A stretch of 11,555 bases of DNA, taken from contig CAZUCU010000023.1 of assembly GCA_964618845.1 (NCBI GenBank), positions 1 through 11,555 on the forward strand. The letters run 5' to 3'. The position numbers were made by a program, and so were the translations under genes. The notes beneath the pieces were generated by a model. That model saw only the letters and a program-made list of their open reading frames with translations. It searched no databases and was not told the origin of the DNA. This stretch comes from CAZUCU01 sp964618845. Its GTDB lineage: Bacteria; Patescibacteriota; Minisyncoccia; Phycocordibacterales; JAACPR01. Numbering within the stretch: position 1 is the stretch's first letter; every line of letters starts with the position of its first letter. Of this stretch, positions 1-6,800 are shown one piece after another.

Positions 1-8
1 ACAGTTTA

Positions 9-36
9 TTGCTTTTAATAAAAAGTATGATAATAT
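9..36 (+). promoter_or_regulatory. Putative sigma70-type promoter of the toxin-antitoxin operon
   Basis: A TTGCTT -35 (9-14) and a TAATAT -10 (31-36) are separated by 16 nt. The start of transcription would fall near 43, about 24 nt before the antitoxin ATG. The -10 lies inside a perfect inverted repeat (26-40), as expected for an autoregulated operon. Prediction by eye only. Confidence 0.45.
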
Positions 37-53
37 CATATTAATTTATCATA
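26..53. promoter_or_regulatory. Palindromic operator candidate of the toxin-antitoxin operon
   Basis: TATGATA (26-32) and TATCATA (34-40) form a perfect 7-bp inverted repeat around a single A. A third half-site, TATCATA, recurs at 47-53, exactly 13 nt after the second. The array overlaps the -10 and the start of the leader. Ribbon-helix-helix antitoxins of the ParD/CopG type bind such short half-site arrays cooperatively and repress their own operon; that this one does so is inferred. Confidence 0.5.
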
Positions 54-66
54 TAACTTAATCACT

Positions 67-300
67 ATGACTACTCTATCGATACCAATCAATTCAGAAC
101 TTGAAAAATTTATTCAAGATCAAATAGACGAAGGAAAAGCAGCCAACAAAGCTGATGTTGTTAGAAAGGCTTTACAACATTATAGCGAAGAACAAGCTTT
201 CATGGACGTTTTAAAAGCAGAGGCAGATGTAGAAGCTGGTCGAGTTTATGAATTCAAAAATGCCAAAGACTTTAAAAAGGTTCTACAAAAACTAAAATAA
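67..300 (+). CDS. ParD/CopG-family ribbon-helix-helix antitoxin
   Basis: This 77-residue protein is the likely antitoxin of a type II pair. The N-terminus has a short beta strand (TLSIPI, residues 3-8), a first helix (about 10-22) and a second helix starting at NKADVVRKAL (27-36), the ribbon-helix-helix layout used for DNA binding as a dimer. The charged C-terminal half (about 40-77) would wrap and neutralise the toxin. The ATG follows a candidate promoter with a palindromic operator, and the toxin gene begins 1 nt after the stop codon, so the two are surely co-transcribed and probably translationally coupled. There is no Shine-Dalgarno sequence. Family assignment rests on fold pattern, size and context; ParD versus another RHH subfamily is not certain. 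Confidence 0.85.
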   Translation: MTTLSIPINSELEKFIQDQIDEGKAANKADVVRKALQHYSEEQAFMDVLKAEADVEAGRVYEFKNAKDFKKVLQKLK

Positions 301-301
301 T

Positions 302-571
302 ATGATAAGAATTTTTTTATCTAAAAAATTAACAAAGGAATTGAAAAAAATAGAAAAAAAGAATCCTAAACTTTTAGATGAAATACTTGAAAAAATTGAA
401 AAGTTCAAGGATCCCAAAAATCATAAAATACTTAAGGTTCATAAACTTCATGGGAAAATGAATAAAAGATACGGTTTTTGGATTAATTATAAAGACAGAG
501 TTATCTTTAAGTATCAAGAAAAAAATATAATTAATCTCTTAACTTTTGGTGATCATTCGATTTATGAATAA
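302..571 (+). CDS. RelE/ParE-superfamily toxin
   Basis: An 89-residue, lysine-rich protein immediately downstream of the antitoxin. It has the superfamily pattern: an N-terminal strand (IRIFLSKK), a lysine-rich helical pair (about 9-36), a central LHG-x-MNKRYGFWINYKDRVIF stretch (49-69) matching the family's 'L.G...g.yrfrv..yRiiF' core strands, and the C-terminal LLTFGDHSIYE, which resembles the conserved 'IgtHdevY' ending. Members either cleave ribosome-bound mRNA (RelE, YoeB) or poison gyrase (ParE). The basic core and the C-terminal H85 and Y88 favour the mRNA-interferase branch, but I cannot decide this from sequence. The gene is convergent with nusG, leaving 63 nt (572-634) in which I see no convincing terminator. 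Confidence 0.85.
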   Translation: MIRIFLSKKLTKELKKIEKKNPKLLDEILEKIEKFKDPKNHKILKVHKLHGKMNKRYGFWINYKDRVIFKYQEKNIINLLTFGDHSIYE

Positions 572-634
572 AAATAAATATGGTATCTCTACTCATTATC
601 TAACAAAGAGAACTGATCAACCCAAATAAAATAC

Positions 635-1180
635 CTATATCTTCTTCACCTGCAAAAAGTCCAGCTCAACAGGAGTTTCTCTTCCAAACATAGAAACAAC
701 AACTCTGACTTTTCCTTTTTCTGAATCAACGTTTTCAACTTTTCCCTCAAGCTCTTTAAAGGGTCCATCAACAATCATGATTGCGTCGCCAATTTCTAAA
801 TCTATACTATGTTTAGTTTTATCATTAGACATTCTGCGAAAGAGTTCGTCTGCTTCATCTTTGGAAAGTGGAACAGGATAAACACCAGAACCAACAAAAC
901 CTGTAACGCGGGGGGTATTTCGAACAACATACCAAGAATCATCAGTAACAATCATATCAACCAAAACATAACCAGGATAAATTTTTTCTTCCACTTCTAC
1001 CTTCTTTCCTCCTTTAATTTTTATTTTTTTTTCAGTCGGAACAATTACATTAAAAATCTTTTCTTCCATCCCCAAAGATTCTATTCTTTGTTTCAAATTT
1101 TTGAGAACAGCATTTTCATAGCCTGCATAAGTATGAATTGCATACCAGTTCCGTTCTCTTGATGGTTGTTGCTTTGACAT
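635..1180 (-). CDS. nusG: Transcription termination/antitermination factor NusG
   Basis: A 181-residue protein of normal NusG length. The NGN domain (about 11-115) opens with NWYAIHTYAGYENAV, the typical beginning of the family, and carries the YPGYVLVDM strand (68-76) and the NTPRVTGFVG segment (88-97) that contact the RNA polymerase clamp. The C-terminal KOW domain follows (about 128-181, GDAIMIVDGPFKELEGKV). NusG binds elongating RNA polymerase and links it to Rho or to ribosomal protein S10. It follows secE by only 3 nt, so the two form one operon. No Shine-Dalgarno sequence is visible; the start lies next to the secE stop, which suggests coupling. In most bacteria rplK-rplA follow, but here nusG is the last gene of the run. 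Confidence 0.97.
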   Translation of the reverse strand: MSKQQPSRERNWYAIHTYAGYENAVLKNLKQRIESLGMEEKIFNVIVPTEKKIKIKGGKKVEVEEKIYPGYVLVDMIVTDDSWYVVRNTPRVTGFVGSGVYPVPLSKDEADELFRRMSNDKTKHSIDLEIGDAIMIVDGPFKELEGKVENVDSEKGKVRVVVSMFGRETPVELDFLQVKKI

Positions 1181-1183
1181 AAT

Positions 1184-1357
1184 CTAATTTATAAAAAAAC
1201 CAATAAACTTTGTAAAAAGCCAATCGAAAGCTCCCAAATAAATAGCAACAAACAAAGAAATTAAGATTACCAATATGGTATATCCTATTGCTTGTTGCTT
1301 GGTTGGCCAACTAACATGTCTTAATTCTCCTTTTACATCTTTTAAAAATTTAAACAT
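1184..1357 (-). CDS. secE: Preprotein translocase subunit SecE (short form)
   Basis: A 57-residue protein. It begins MFKFLKDVKGELRHVSWPTK; the amphipathic helix plus the 'ELrkVsWPtk' motif (residues 11-20) is the SecE signature. One transmembrane helix follows (about 26-48, ILVILISLFVAIYLGAFDWLF), then a short hydrophobic tail. This single-helix form is the minimal SecE found in most bacteria other than the three-helix enterobacterial type. SecE clamps SecY in the plasma-membrane protein channel. The start is the only ATG preceding the conserved helix, and the stop codon is 3 nt from the nusG ATG. Upstream the folD terminator (1456-1479) separates this operon from folD, so its promoter should lie in 1358-1455, where I see only a weak TATAAC-like -10. 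Confidence 0.95.
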   Translation of the reverse strand: MFKFLKDVKGELRHVSWPTKQQAIGYTILVILISLFVAIYLGAFDWLFTKFIGFFIN

Positions 1358-1365
1358 AAATAAAT

Positions 1366-1439
1366 CAGCGAAAAGCGAGAAGCAAGAAGTGAAAAGTTAT
1401 AGAAATTTTTATTAAAATATTTCTTCTCGCTTCTCGCTG
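1366..1439. repeat. Imperfect purine-rich inverted repeat upstream of secE
   Basis: Positions 1366-1384 (CAGCGAAAAGCGAGAAGCA) pair with 1421-1439 at 17 of 19 positions across an AT-rich 36-nt loop. The arms are built from GCGAGAA-type heptamers, and a further AGAAGTGAA-like unit occurs on both sides (1385-1396 and, inverted, 1441-1450). The block fills most of the spacer between the folD terminator and secE, so it occupies the position where the secE promoter or leader must be. Confidence 0.6.
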
Positions 1440-1455
1440 TTCACTTCTCTCTTTT

Positions 1456-1479
1456 AAAAAACTCCCCTCTCGGGGCTTT
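1456..1479 (-). terminator. Intrinsic terminator of folD
   Basis: On the minus strand a CCCC/GGGG stem closes a GAGA loop (GNRA type), is extended by a tandem G.A/A.G step and A-U pairs, and is followed by a run of six T. It begins about 20 nt after the folD stop codon and separates folD from secE-nusG. Confidence 0.75.
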
Positions 1480-1497
1480 CTAATAATCCCCAATATA

Positions 1498-2295
1498 CTA
1501 CTTCTTGGAAGTTGCGTCAACCAAATTCTCAAACAAGCTCAAAACCGTCATTGGACCCACTCCTCCCGGAACCGGAGAGATAGCCGAGACAACCTTATTT
1601 ACAGCCCCAAAATCGACATCACCTTTCAATTTTCCATCAACACAAGTTATTCCAACATCAACAATTACTTGGCCTTTTTTTACAAAATTTTTCTTTACAA
1701 GACCAGGCTTTCCCACAGCAGAAATTATGATGTCAGCTTTTTTGGTAATTGAAGGAGTGTTTTCAGTTTTTGAATGACATACAAAAACTTTCGCTCCTTG
1801 TTTTTCCATCAATTTGGCAATAGGACTACCAACCAAAAATGATCGACCTAATACTGCAACTTTTTTTTCTTTTATTTTTATTTTATATTCTCTAAGTAAT
1901 GTTAAAACACCGCGCGCCGTCGCTGGCAAAAATTTTGAATTTAAAACAAGACCATCTACATCTTTTTTTGAATCAACAAGATTAACAATTTTTTGTGTGT
2001 TAAATCTTTTGGGTAGTGGAAGTTGAACAATTATTCCTGTTATTTCTTTATCATTATTAAAGTCTTCAATTAGTTTCTTCACAAAAGAAAAAGAAACTGA
2101 ATTTTTCAATTGATAATATTCCACTCCAACGCCAAGTTTTTTACCAAAATTTATTTTTTGTTTTATATAAATGTTGGACTCTTTTTTATTTCCAATTTGA
2201 ATAATTACAAGAACAGGCTTGTGTTTCATCTTAGAAATTCGTCTTTGAAGAATTTTAAATCTTTTTTCTTGGACTTTCCGACCGTCTAATAACAT
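1498..2295 (-). CDS. folD: Bifunctional methylenetetrahydrofolate dehydrogenase/cyclohydrolase FolD
   Basis: A 265-residue enzyme that oxidises 5,10-methylene-THF with NADP and hydrolyses the methenyl product to 10-formyl-THF, supplying formyl groups for purines and initiator tRNA. The catalytic Y43-xxx-K47 pair (SNIYIKQK), the QLPLP motif (91-95), the DVDG substrate motif (112-115), the Rossmann nucleotide motif GRSFLVGSP (150-158) and the C-terminal PVPGGVGPMT signature (241-250) are all present. It is about 20 residues shorter than typical FolD, mainly through a trimmed segment between DVDG and PATARG (about 116-128, where E. coli has a longer 'NvGrL...pcTp' loop). The key residues remain, so it should be active. 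An intrinsic terminator lies just downstream and a MITE-like element just upstream. Confidence 0.97.
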   Translation of the reverse strand: MLLDGRKVQEKRFKILQRRISKMKHKPVLVIIQIGNKKESNIYIKQKINFGKKLGVGVEYYQLKNSVSFSFVKKLIEDFNNDKEITGIIVQLPLPKRFNTQKIVNLVDSKKDVDGLVLNSKFLPATARGVLTLLREYKIKIKEKKVAVLGRSFLVGSPIAKLMEKQGAKVFVCHSKTENTPSITKKADIIISAVGKPGLVKKNFVKKGQVIVDVGITCVDGKLKGDVDFGAVNKVVSAISPVPGGVGPMTVLSLFENLVDATSKK

Positions 2296-2336
2296 AAAAT
2301 GAATATAACACTTTACTCCTCTTTTTGCGAGAATTT

Positions 2337-2502
2337 AAACCCTACAAATAAAAATAAATATCTTTCGAGAACCGTGTTTGAGCGAGAGGACCACTATTTA
2401 TTTTATAAAGCATGGATTCCCGTCTACACGGGAATGACGAATATGGTAGGAATGTCTAGAGCGAGTTTTCGAGAAAGATATTTATTTTTATTTGTAGGGT
2501 TT
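2337..2502. mobile_element. MITE-like element with 30-bp perfect terminal inverted repeats
   Basis: Positions 2337-2366 and 2473-2502 are perfect reverse complements of each other (30 of 30), giving a 166-bp palindromic unit with no coding capacity. The interior contains GAGCGAG twice (2379-2385 and 2459-2465) and a central hairpin. Size, long perfect termini, lack of a gene and an intergenic position between folD and the SIMPL gene fit a non-autonomous miniature element. No transposase is present in the window. I see no clear target-site duplication; the flanks share only CGAGAATTT on the left and, inverted, CTCGAAT on the right. In RNA it would fold into a long hairpin and could also act as a terminator or processing site. 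Confidence 0.65.
2416..2435. repeat. dRS3-like 20-bp palindrome inside the MITE-like element
   Basis: ATTCCCGT and ACGGGAAT form a perfect 8-bp stem with a CTAC loop. The sequence fits ATTCCC-N8-GGGAAT, the consensus known as dRS3 in Neisseria, where it is abundant and serves as an integration target for filamentous prophage. Similar GGATTCCCG...CGGGAATGAC repeats occur in many unrelated bacteria. Whether this copy is homologous or convergent cannot be told here. Confidence 0.6.
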
Positions 2503-2516
2503 ATTCGAGACATTTC

Positions 2517-3311
2517 TTACTTGATTTCGTACGTAATCCAAACTCTTGAAGTATAAGTATTTTCCCCTTTTGGCAAAGACGGAGCGACAGAAGAAACAGA
2601 TTTTGTCATCATTTCAGCCCCACCCATTCCATATCCATCTACGGGAGTATAAGGAACATCTTCCCCAAAAGAAACAATATCTCCCAATTTAACCCCCAAA
2701 GTATCAGCTAATTTTTCTGCTTTTTCTTTGGCATCTGCAATTGCTTTATCTTTTGCCTTTTCTTTCAATGAATCATCTTCTTCGATTTCAAAATAAATTC
2801 CACTTATATTTGAAGCACCAATTTTACCAAGTTCAGTAATAAATCTCCCCGCTTCTTCTTGCTCTCTAACTTTTACAGAGACATTTTGACTTACTTCATA
2901 ACCAATAATTTTATTTGTCGCAGTCGGACAATCAAAGGCAGTGCAAGGTCTACTGTAATCATAAACAGGATATGAATTGTAACCTTCTGTTTTAATATCT
3001 TTTTCTGCAACTCCATTATTTTTCAAAAAATCAATCGCTTTATTTGATTTCTCGGTTGCTTTCCTCTGAGCTTCTTCCATCGTATTAGCTTTTTCTGTAA
3101 TTGAAAAATTAAAAGTAGTAACATTTGGAACTGCCTTTTCTTCTCCTTCTCCGTTAACCGTTATAGTTTTGGAAGGATAAATCTGATTGTTTTCCCAACT
3201 AATAACTTCTCCTACAATTTTGGTCAAAAGAAAAGCAGAGAGCAGCAAACCTACTACCAAAGCAACCACGGTGCCCGCAAATGCAGGACTGTTTAAAAGT
3301 CTATTTAACAT
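2517..3311 (-). CDS. SIMPL (DUF541) domain membrane-anchored protein
   Basis: A 264-residue protein with one N-terminal membrane anchor (about 11-33, rich in V, L and A) and an extracytoplasmic SIMPL domain. The domain starts at KTITVNGEGEEKAVPNVTTF (48-67), the family's 'i.V.GeGev...PD.a.i' opening, and continues through the helix about 78-99, the NGVAEKDIKTEGYNSYPVY segment (99-117) and the AIADAKEKAEKLADTLGVKLG helix (190-210) that precedes the last strands. Proteins of this family (YggE, BP26) form periplasmic or surface oligomers of uncertain function, some linked to oxidative stress. Cysteines 123 and 128 could form a disulfide. Upstream there is only a weak promoter-like TTAGAC-N18-TAGAAT. 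tspO lies 57 nt upstream on the same strand, so they may share a transcript. Confidence 0.9.
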   Translation of the reverse strand: MLNRLLNSPAFAGTVVALVVGLLLSAFLLTKIVGEVISWENNQIYPSKTITVNGEGEEKAVPNVTTFNFSITEKANTMEEAQRKATEKSNKAIDFLKNNGVAEKDIKTEGYNSYPVYDYSRPCTAFDCPTATNKIIGYEVSQNVSVKVREQEEAGRFITELGKIGASNISGIYFEIEEDDSLKEKAKDKAIADAKEKAEKLADTLGVKLGDIVSFGEDVPYTPVDGYGMGGAEMMTKSVSSVAPSLPKGENTYTSRVWITYEIK

Positions 3312-3368
3312 AAATTTATAAATTACCCCTAATAATGTTAGTATTCTAAACTTTAATTTGAAATTAGT

Positions 3369-3773
3369 CTAATTAATAAAAGCAATGTGAATTGAAAGAA
3401 TTGTGGCAAAAGAAACCCAAATCAAATAAGGAACAAGAATTAAAGTAATTTTGCGAGAATATTTCCAACTTACTTGGAACAACCAAATCAAAGTTCCCAA
3501 AACCAAAATTATCATCAAAAGTGATACCCAAACATTTTTTGTCCCCAGAGTTATAGGCGTAAAAGCATAATTTAAAATCATATTTAAAATAAAAACCCAA
3601 GAAATATCTCTTTTAAATTTCCCTTTTTTATAAAACGAATAAATTAAAGAAATTGCGTAAATTGCAATTAGAGGATAGATAATCCCCCAAGCAACGCCAA
3701 AAAGCCAATCAGGTGGTGCATAAAAAGGTTTTTGAAGCATGGCATAATATTCTCCGTATTTTATAAAATCCAT
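3369..3773 (-). CDS. TspO/MBR family tryptophan-rich membrane protein (short form)
   Basis: A 134-residue polytopic protein. YYAMLQKPFYAPPDWLFGVAWGIIYPL (9-35) matches the family's 'WY..L.KP...PP.wvFg.vWt.LY' signature. LNMILNYAFTPITLGTKN (63-80) matches the 'qL.lN..WspiFFg' helix, and PYLIWVSFATIL (115-126) matches 'PYl.W..fAt.LN'. TspO proteins bind porphyrins and sterol-like ligands and act in oxidative and tetrapyrrole stress. Typical members have 150-165 residues and five helices. Here the protein starts directly at the motif before helix 2, and an in-frame TAA lies four codons upstream of the ATG, so the first helix is absent rather than mis-annotated. Only about 32 nt separate the ATG from the hairpin at 3793-3845. 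Confidence 0.9.
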   Translation of the reverse strand: MDFIKYGEYYAMLQKPFYAPPDWLFGVAWGIIYPLIAIYAISLIYSFYKKGKFKRDISWVFILNMILNYAFTPITLGTKNVWVSLLMIILVLGTLIWLFQVSWKYSRKITLILVPYLIWVSFATILSIHIAFIN

Positions 3774-3792
3774 ACTTTTATTTTAACATAGG

Positions 3793-3845
3793 ATTTATAA
3801 AAACAAAGATGCCCTGGGCACAAGTGCCCAGGGCATCTTTTTAAT
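3793..3845. terminator. Bidirectional hairpin terminator, copy 1 of a 53-nt repeat
   Basis: AAAGATGCCCTGGGCAC (3805-3821) pairs perfectly with 3824-3840 around AA, with an A-run on the left and TTTTT on the right, so it could terminate in either direction. It lies 15 nt after the stop of the 1120-residue protein and is its natural terminator. A second copy at 7337-7389 matches over the whole 53 nt except for the two central loop bases (AA here, TT there). Because it sits just upstream of tspO, that gene needs read-through or a promoter within the hairpin. Confidence 0.85.
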
Positions 3846-3859
3846 ATCTTTTAATAATC

Positions 3860-6800
3860 TTAATTCTGAATGGAATCACCTTCCCCAATACAGATGTCAG
3901 AGTCTATTACTACAAGAGAGTCTGCATTAGCGCCACAGCTCAAAGTGTATAATCCGGGTGTGGTTATAGGAGTGTTTGTAGAATTGTTATCTTCGTTAAA
4001 GGTTATTGGATTTGAAATACCATTAGGTTTTACAAACTGTGGTCCACTTAATGTACAAGTTTGAGTTCCTGTTAAAGAAACGGTCTGGTTGTTTCCATCC
4101 ACAAACCTTGCAATACAATTTGGCGCTAATCTTGGTTGAATTATGAGGGTGACATTTGGGGGTTGGTTATTTCCAGGGGGGGTTCCGCCATTATTTTTTG
4201 TCGCAGAGCAATACTTACTCCAATAAGGACCATATGTACACTTCCAGGACCATGTATTACTATTTAAAACAAAAGAAGACCCCTCTACACTTGAATTTGA
4301 GCATAAATTAGGACTGATTCCACTTAAACTATTAAATGTTTGTCCATTAGCAGTACCACAATTTCTAATATAAACCAAACAAGTAGCTGGGTCTTCTTTA
4401 CCCTCCGCATCAGTTACTGTCACACTTGCTACATAAGAAGTGGCATTGGTGCTTGGGGGGATGGTATAAGAATATGTAGAGTTTATTGAATCATCTTTCC
4501 ACTTATAAAGATAAGGCTCTGTTCCTCCTGATGCGGATGCAGTGAAAGTAACCGAATCTCCTGGTGCTACTGTTGATAGACTTGCAGAACAAGAGGCGGT
4601 TAGATTAGATGCTGGATTAATCTCATCATTAACAGTATGCTGCGTCCAATCCGAAGTTGCTCCTTGTTTATCTACTGTTCGAGCTTTAAATGTATGAGGG
4701 AGTGAAACAAAACTCTTATTGGTTGGTAGAGAAGTTCCTGAATCTACAAAATTTGTAGATGGTAATGTTTGATTAACTTGATCTATTTCATCATCAGCAT
4801 CCCAATCTATTTCATATTTTATTTGATCATAGACATCATTACCATTGACATCTTTAACGGGATTGTCTTCAGCCCAAAAAGAATATGGGTTGGTTATACC
4901 TTCAGTTGTAGTGGCTACTCCAGTTATTGTTGGAGGGTTTGGAGGGAGATTGGTAGATGAGGTGGCATTTTGTATTGTAAAAGTATATGTAATTGTTTGA
5001 GGGGGAATTTGAAATCTATATTGATCATATTGTAAATCGAGATTAGAACCATCAAAACTATATAATCCTAAGGCTTCTTTTTTACTTTCACATGGAGTTG
5101 TGGCTTCGTTTATATCTATTTGTTCGAAATATGAAGATGGATCACTTATTATAAGATCCGGTATAGGAAGAACTATAGATTTTTGTCTGTGATAAAAACT
5201 ACCATCAGTTTCAGAAAAATTAAAATTTACAGTTATTGTACCGGTGCCGTTCACGGTACAACTTTTCCACAAGTCTTCATTTTGATGACCATACAAATCT
5301 GTACAATCAAGATTTTCTTCTGAAAAATCAATTGTTTTATTCGGAATTTGAACCACAAAAGGAAAATATGTTTTTATTTTGTATTGATTAACAGAAAAAA
5401 TAAGGTCCCAACTTCCAAAATAATCATTTTCATCACAAACACGCGGTTCATTCTCGTATTGATCAAGATTAGTCGTCCAATTACCAAAAGGAGTGTCATA
5501 ATCAAAACCAGTTGCATTCCAAGAAATATCAGTATATTGGTGAGAAGGAATTTGAAATCTTAGAGTATCTCCATTTTGAACAGTACTCCCATTTATAATT
5601 TCTCCTCCTGTTGAAGGGTCTGTGACATTTGCATAGTAATTAACTATGATATTTGGATTTTGAAGAGCGTGATGTCTGGTGTCTGTTGTCCCGTCAGGCT
5701 TTATTCCATCCCAAGTATTTTGTGCTTCAGTACCAAAGTAAAAATAACCCTCAATTGTTTCAGCCCAACTTGCAGTTCCACCAACAGAAGAATCGGGTGG
5801 TGGACTCGTTTGTCCCACTGCGCGTGGTGATATATCTTTACCACCAAATAACCACAAAGTTGAGATTAAGGTTAAAGCCACTAACACAACTCCAATCCCT
5901 TTAGTTTTTTTCTTAACAAAAACCAATATGATAATTAAAACTATTAAGACTATAATTGATATTACAATTGTAACGATAGGAGTTGATTTTTCTTGGCATA
6001 AGGTTGGGTCAAGGTCTTCACATTTGTATTCAACTTTTGACTCATCAACAAGTTCATTGTTGGTGTAGAGTTTGGTGTGTAGGGTGAAGTTGGTAAGATC
6101 TTTTTTGGGAGTGAAGTCTTTCTTTAGACCCATCATTGCTCCTGTGACAGAACCTTCATAGGTATAGGTGTCGATCACTTTTCCCCTGTCATCTAATAGA
6201 TCCATTACTACTTTGTTGTTGGCAACTAAGTCAGATTGACCACTGTTGTGAAGACAAGTGAACATTGTATTTGGTTGGTCTTTGGAGAGTGGATAGGTTG
6301 TGATGGAAGGAAAGTTTAATCTCACTCTATCAACTCCTTCTCTCACAAATCTAATACCGACAACTGATTTGGTGTTTCTGTTTGTTAGTTCACCAACAAT
6401 GTAGTAGACAGGATAATTGGTGTCGGTAACTTGTATTGATAGATCGGTTTCTGAGTTTGGATTTATTGTTATTGTCTGTTTATCTGTCTTTATGAGGTTG
6501 GATGGGTCCATTGCATCCCATTTGTATATCTTCCAAGTTATTTCTGCTTGTTGAGTTTCCTTGGTAGTGTTTTTGACTGTGGTTTTTATGTTGCCTTCGG
6601 CGTCTTTATCTATTCTTGGTGGAGATGCTGCGAAGTAGAATTGTTCATTGTTTATTGTAACTTTTGATTTATCAAAATAAACTCCTGTGTCTTCACCTTT
6701 GATAGAAAAATCAAATGAATTGCCCGTAACATCATCTGTGAAAGAAAGACCAGACAGATTAAATTTATTATCAGTAGTAAAATATGTGACTATTCTATAA

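Noticed and set aside
572..634. Terminator shared by the toxin gene and nusG.
   Set aside because: Only a 5-bp TCTCT/AGAGA pairing with a 16-nt loop can be drawn, which is too weak to call.
1116..1310. A minus-strand 64-residue reading frame over the secE/nusG junction.
   Set aside because: It is out of frame with the real secE (1184-1357), which shows the conserved SWPTK motif and a membrane helix.
2299..2556. A plus-strand 85-residue reading frame containing AWIPVYTGMTN.
   Set aside because: It lies almost wholly in the MITE-like palindrome. The WIPVYTGMT-type peptide is the usual spurious translation of GGATTCCCG...GGGAATGAC repeats, and the frame runs antisense into the SIMPL gene.
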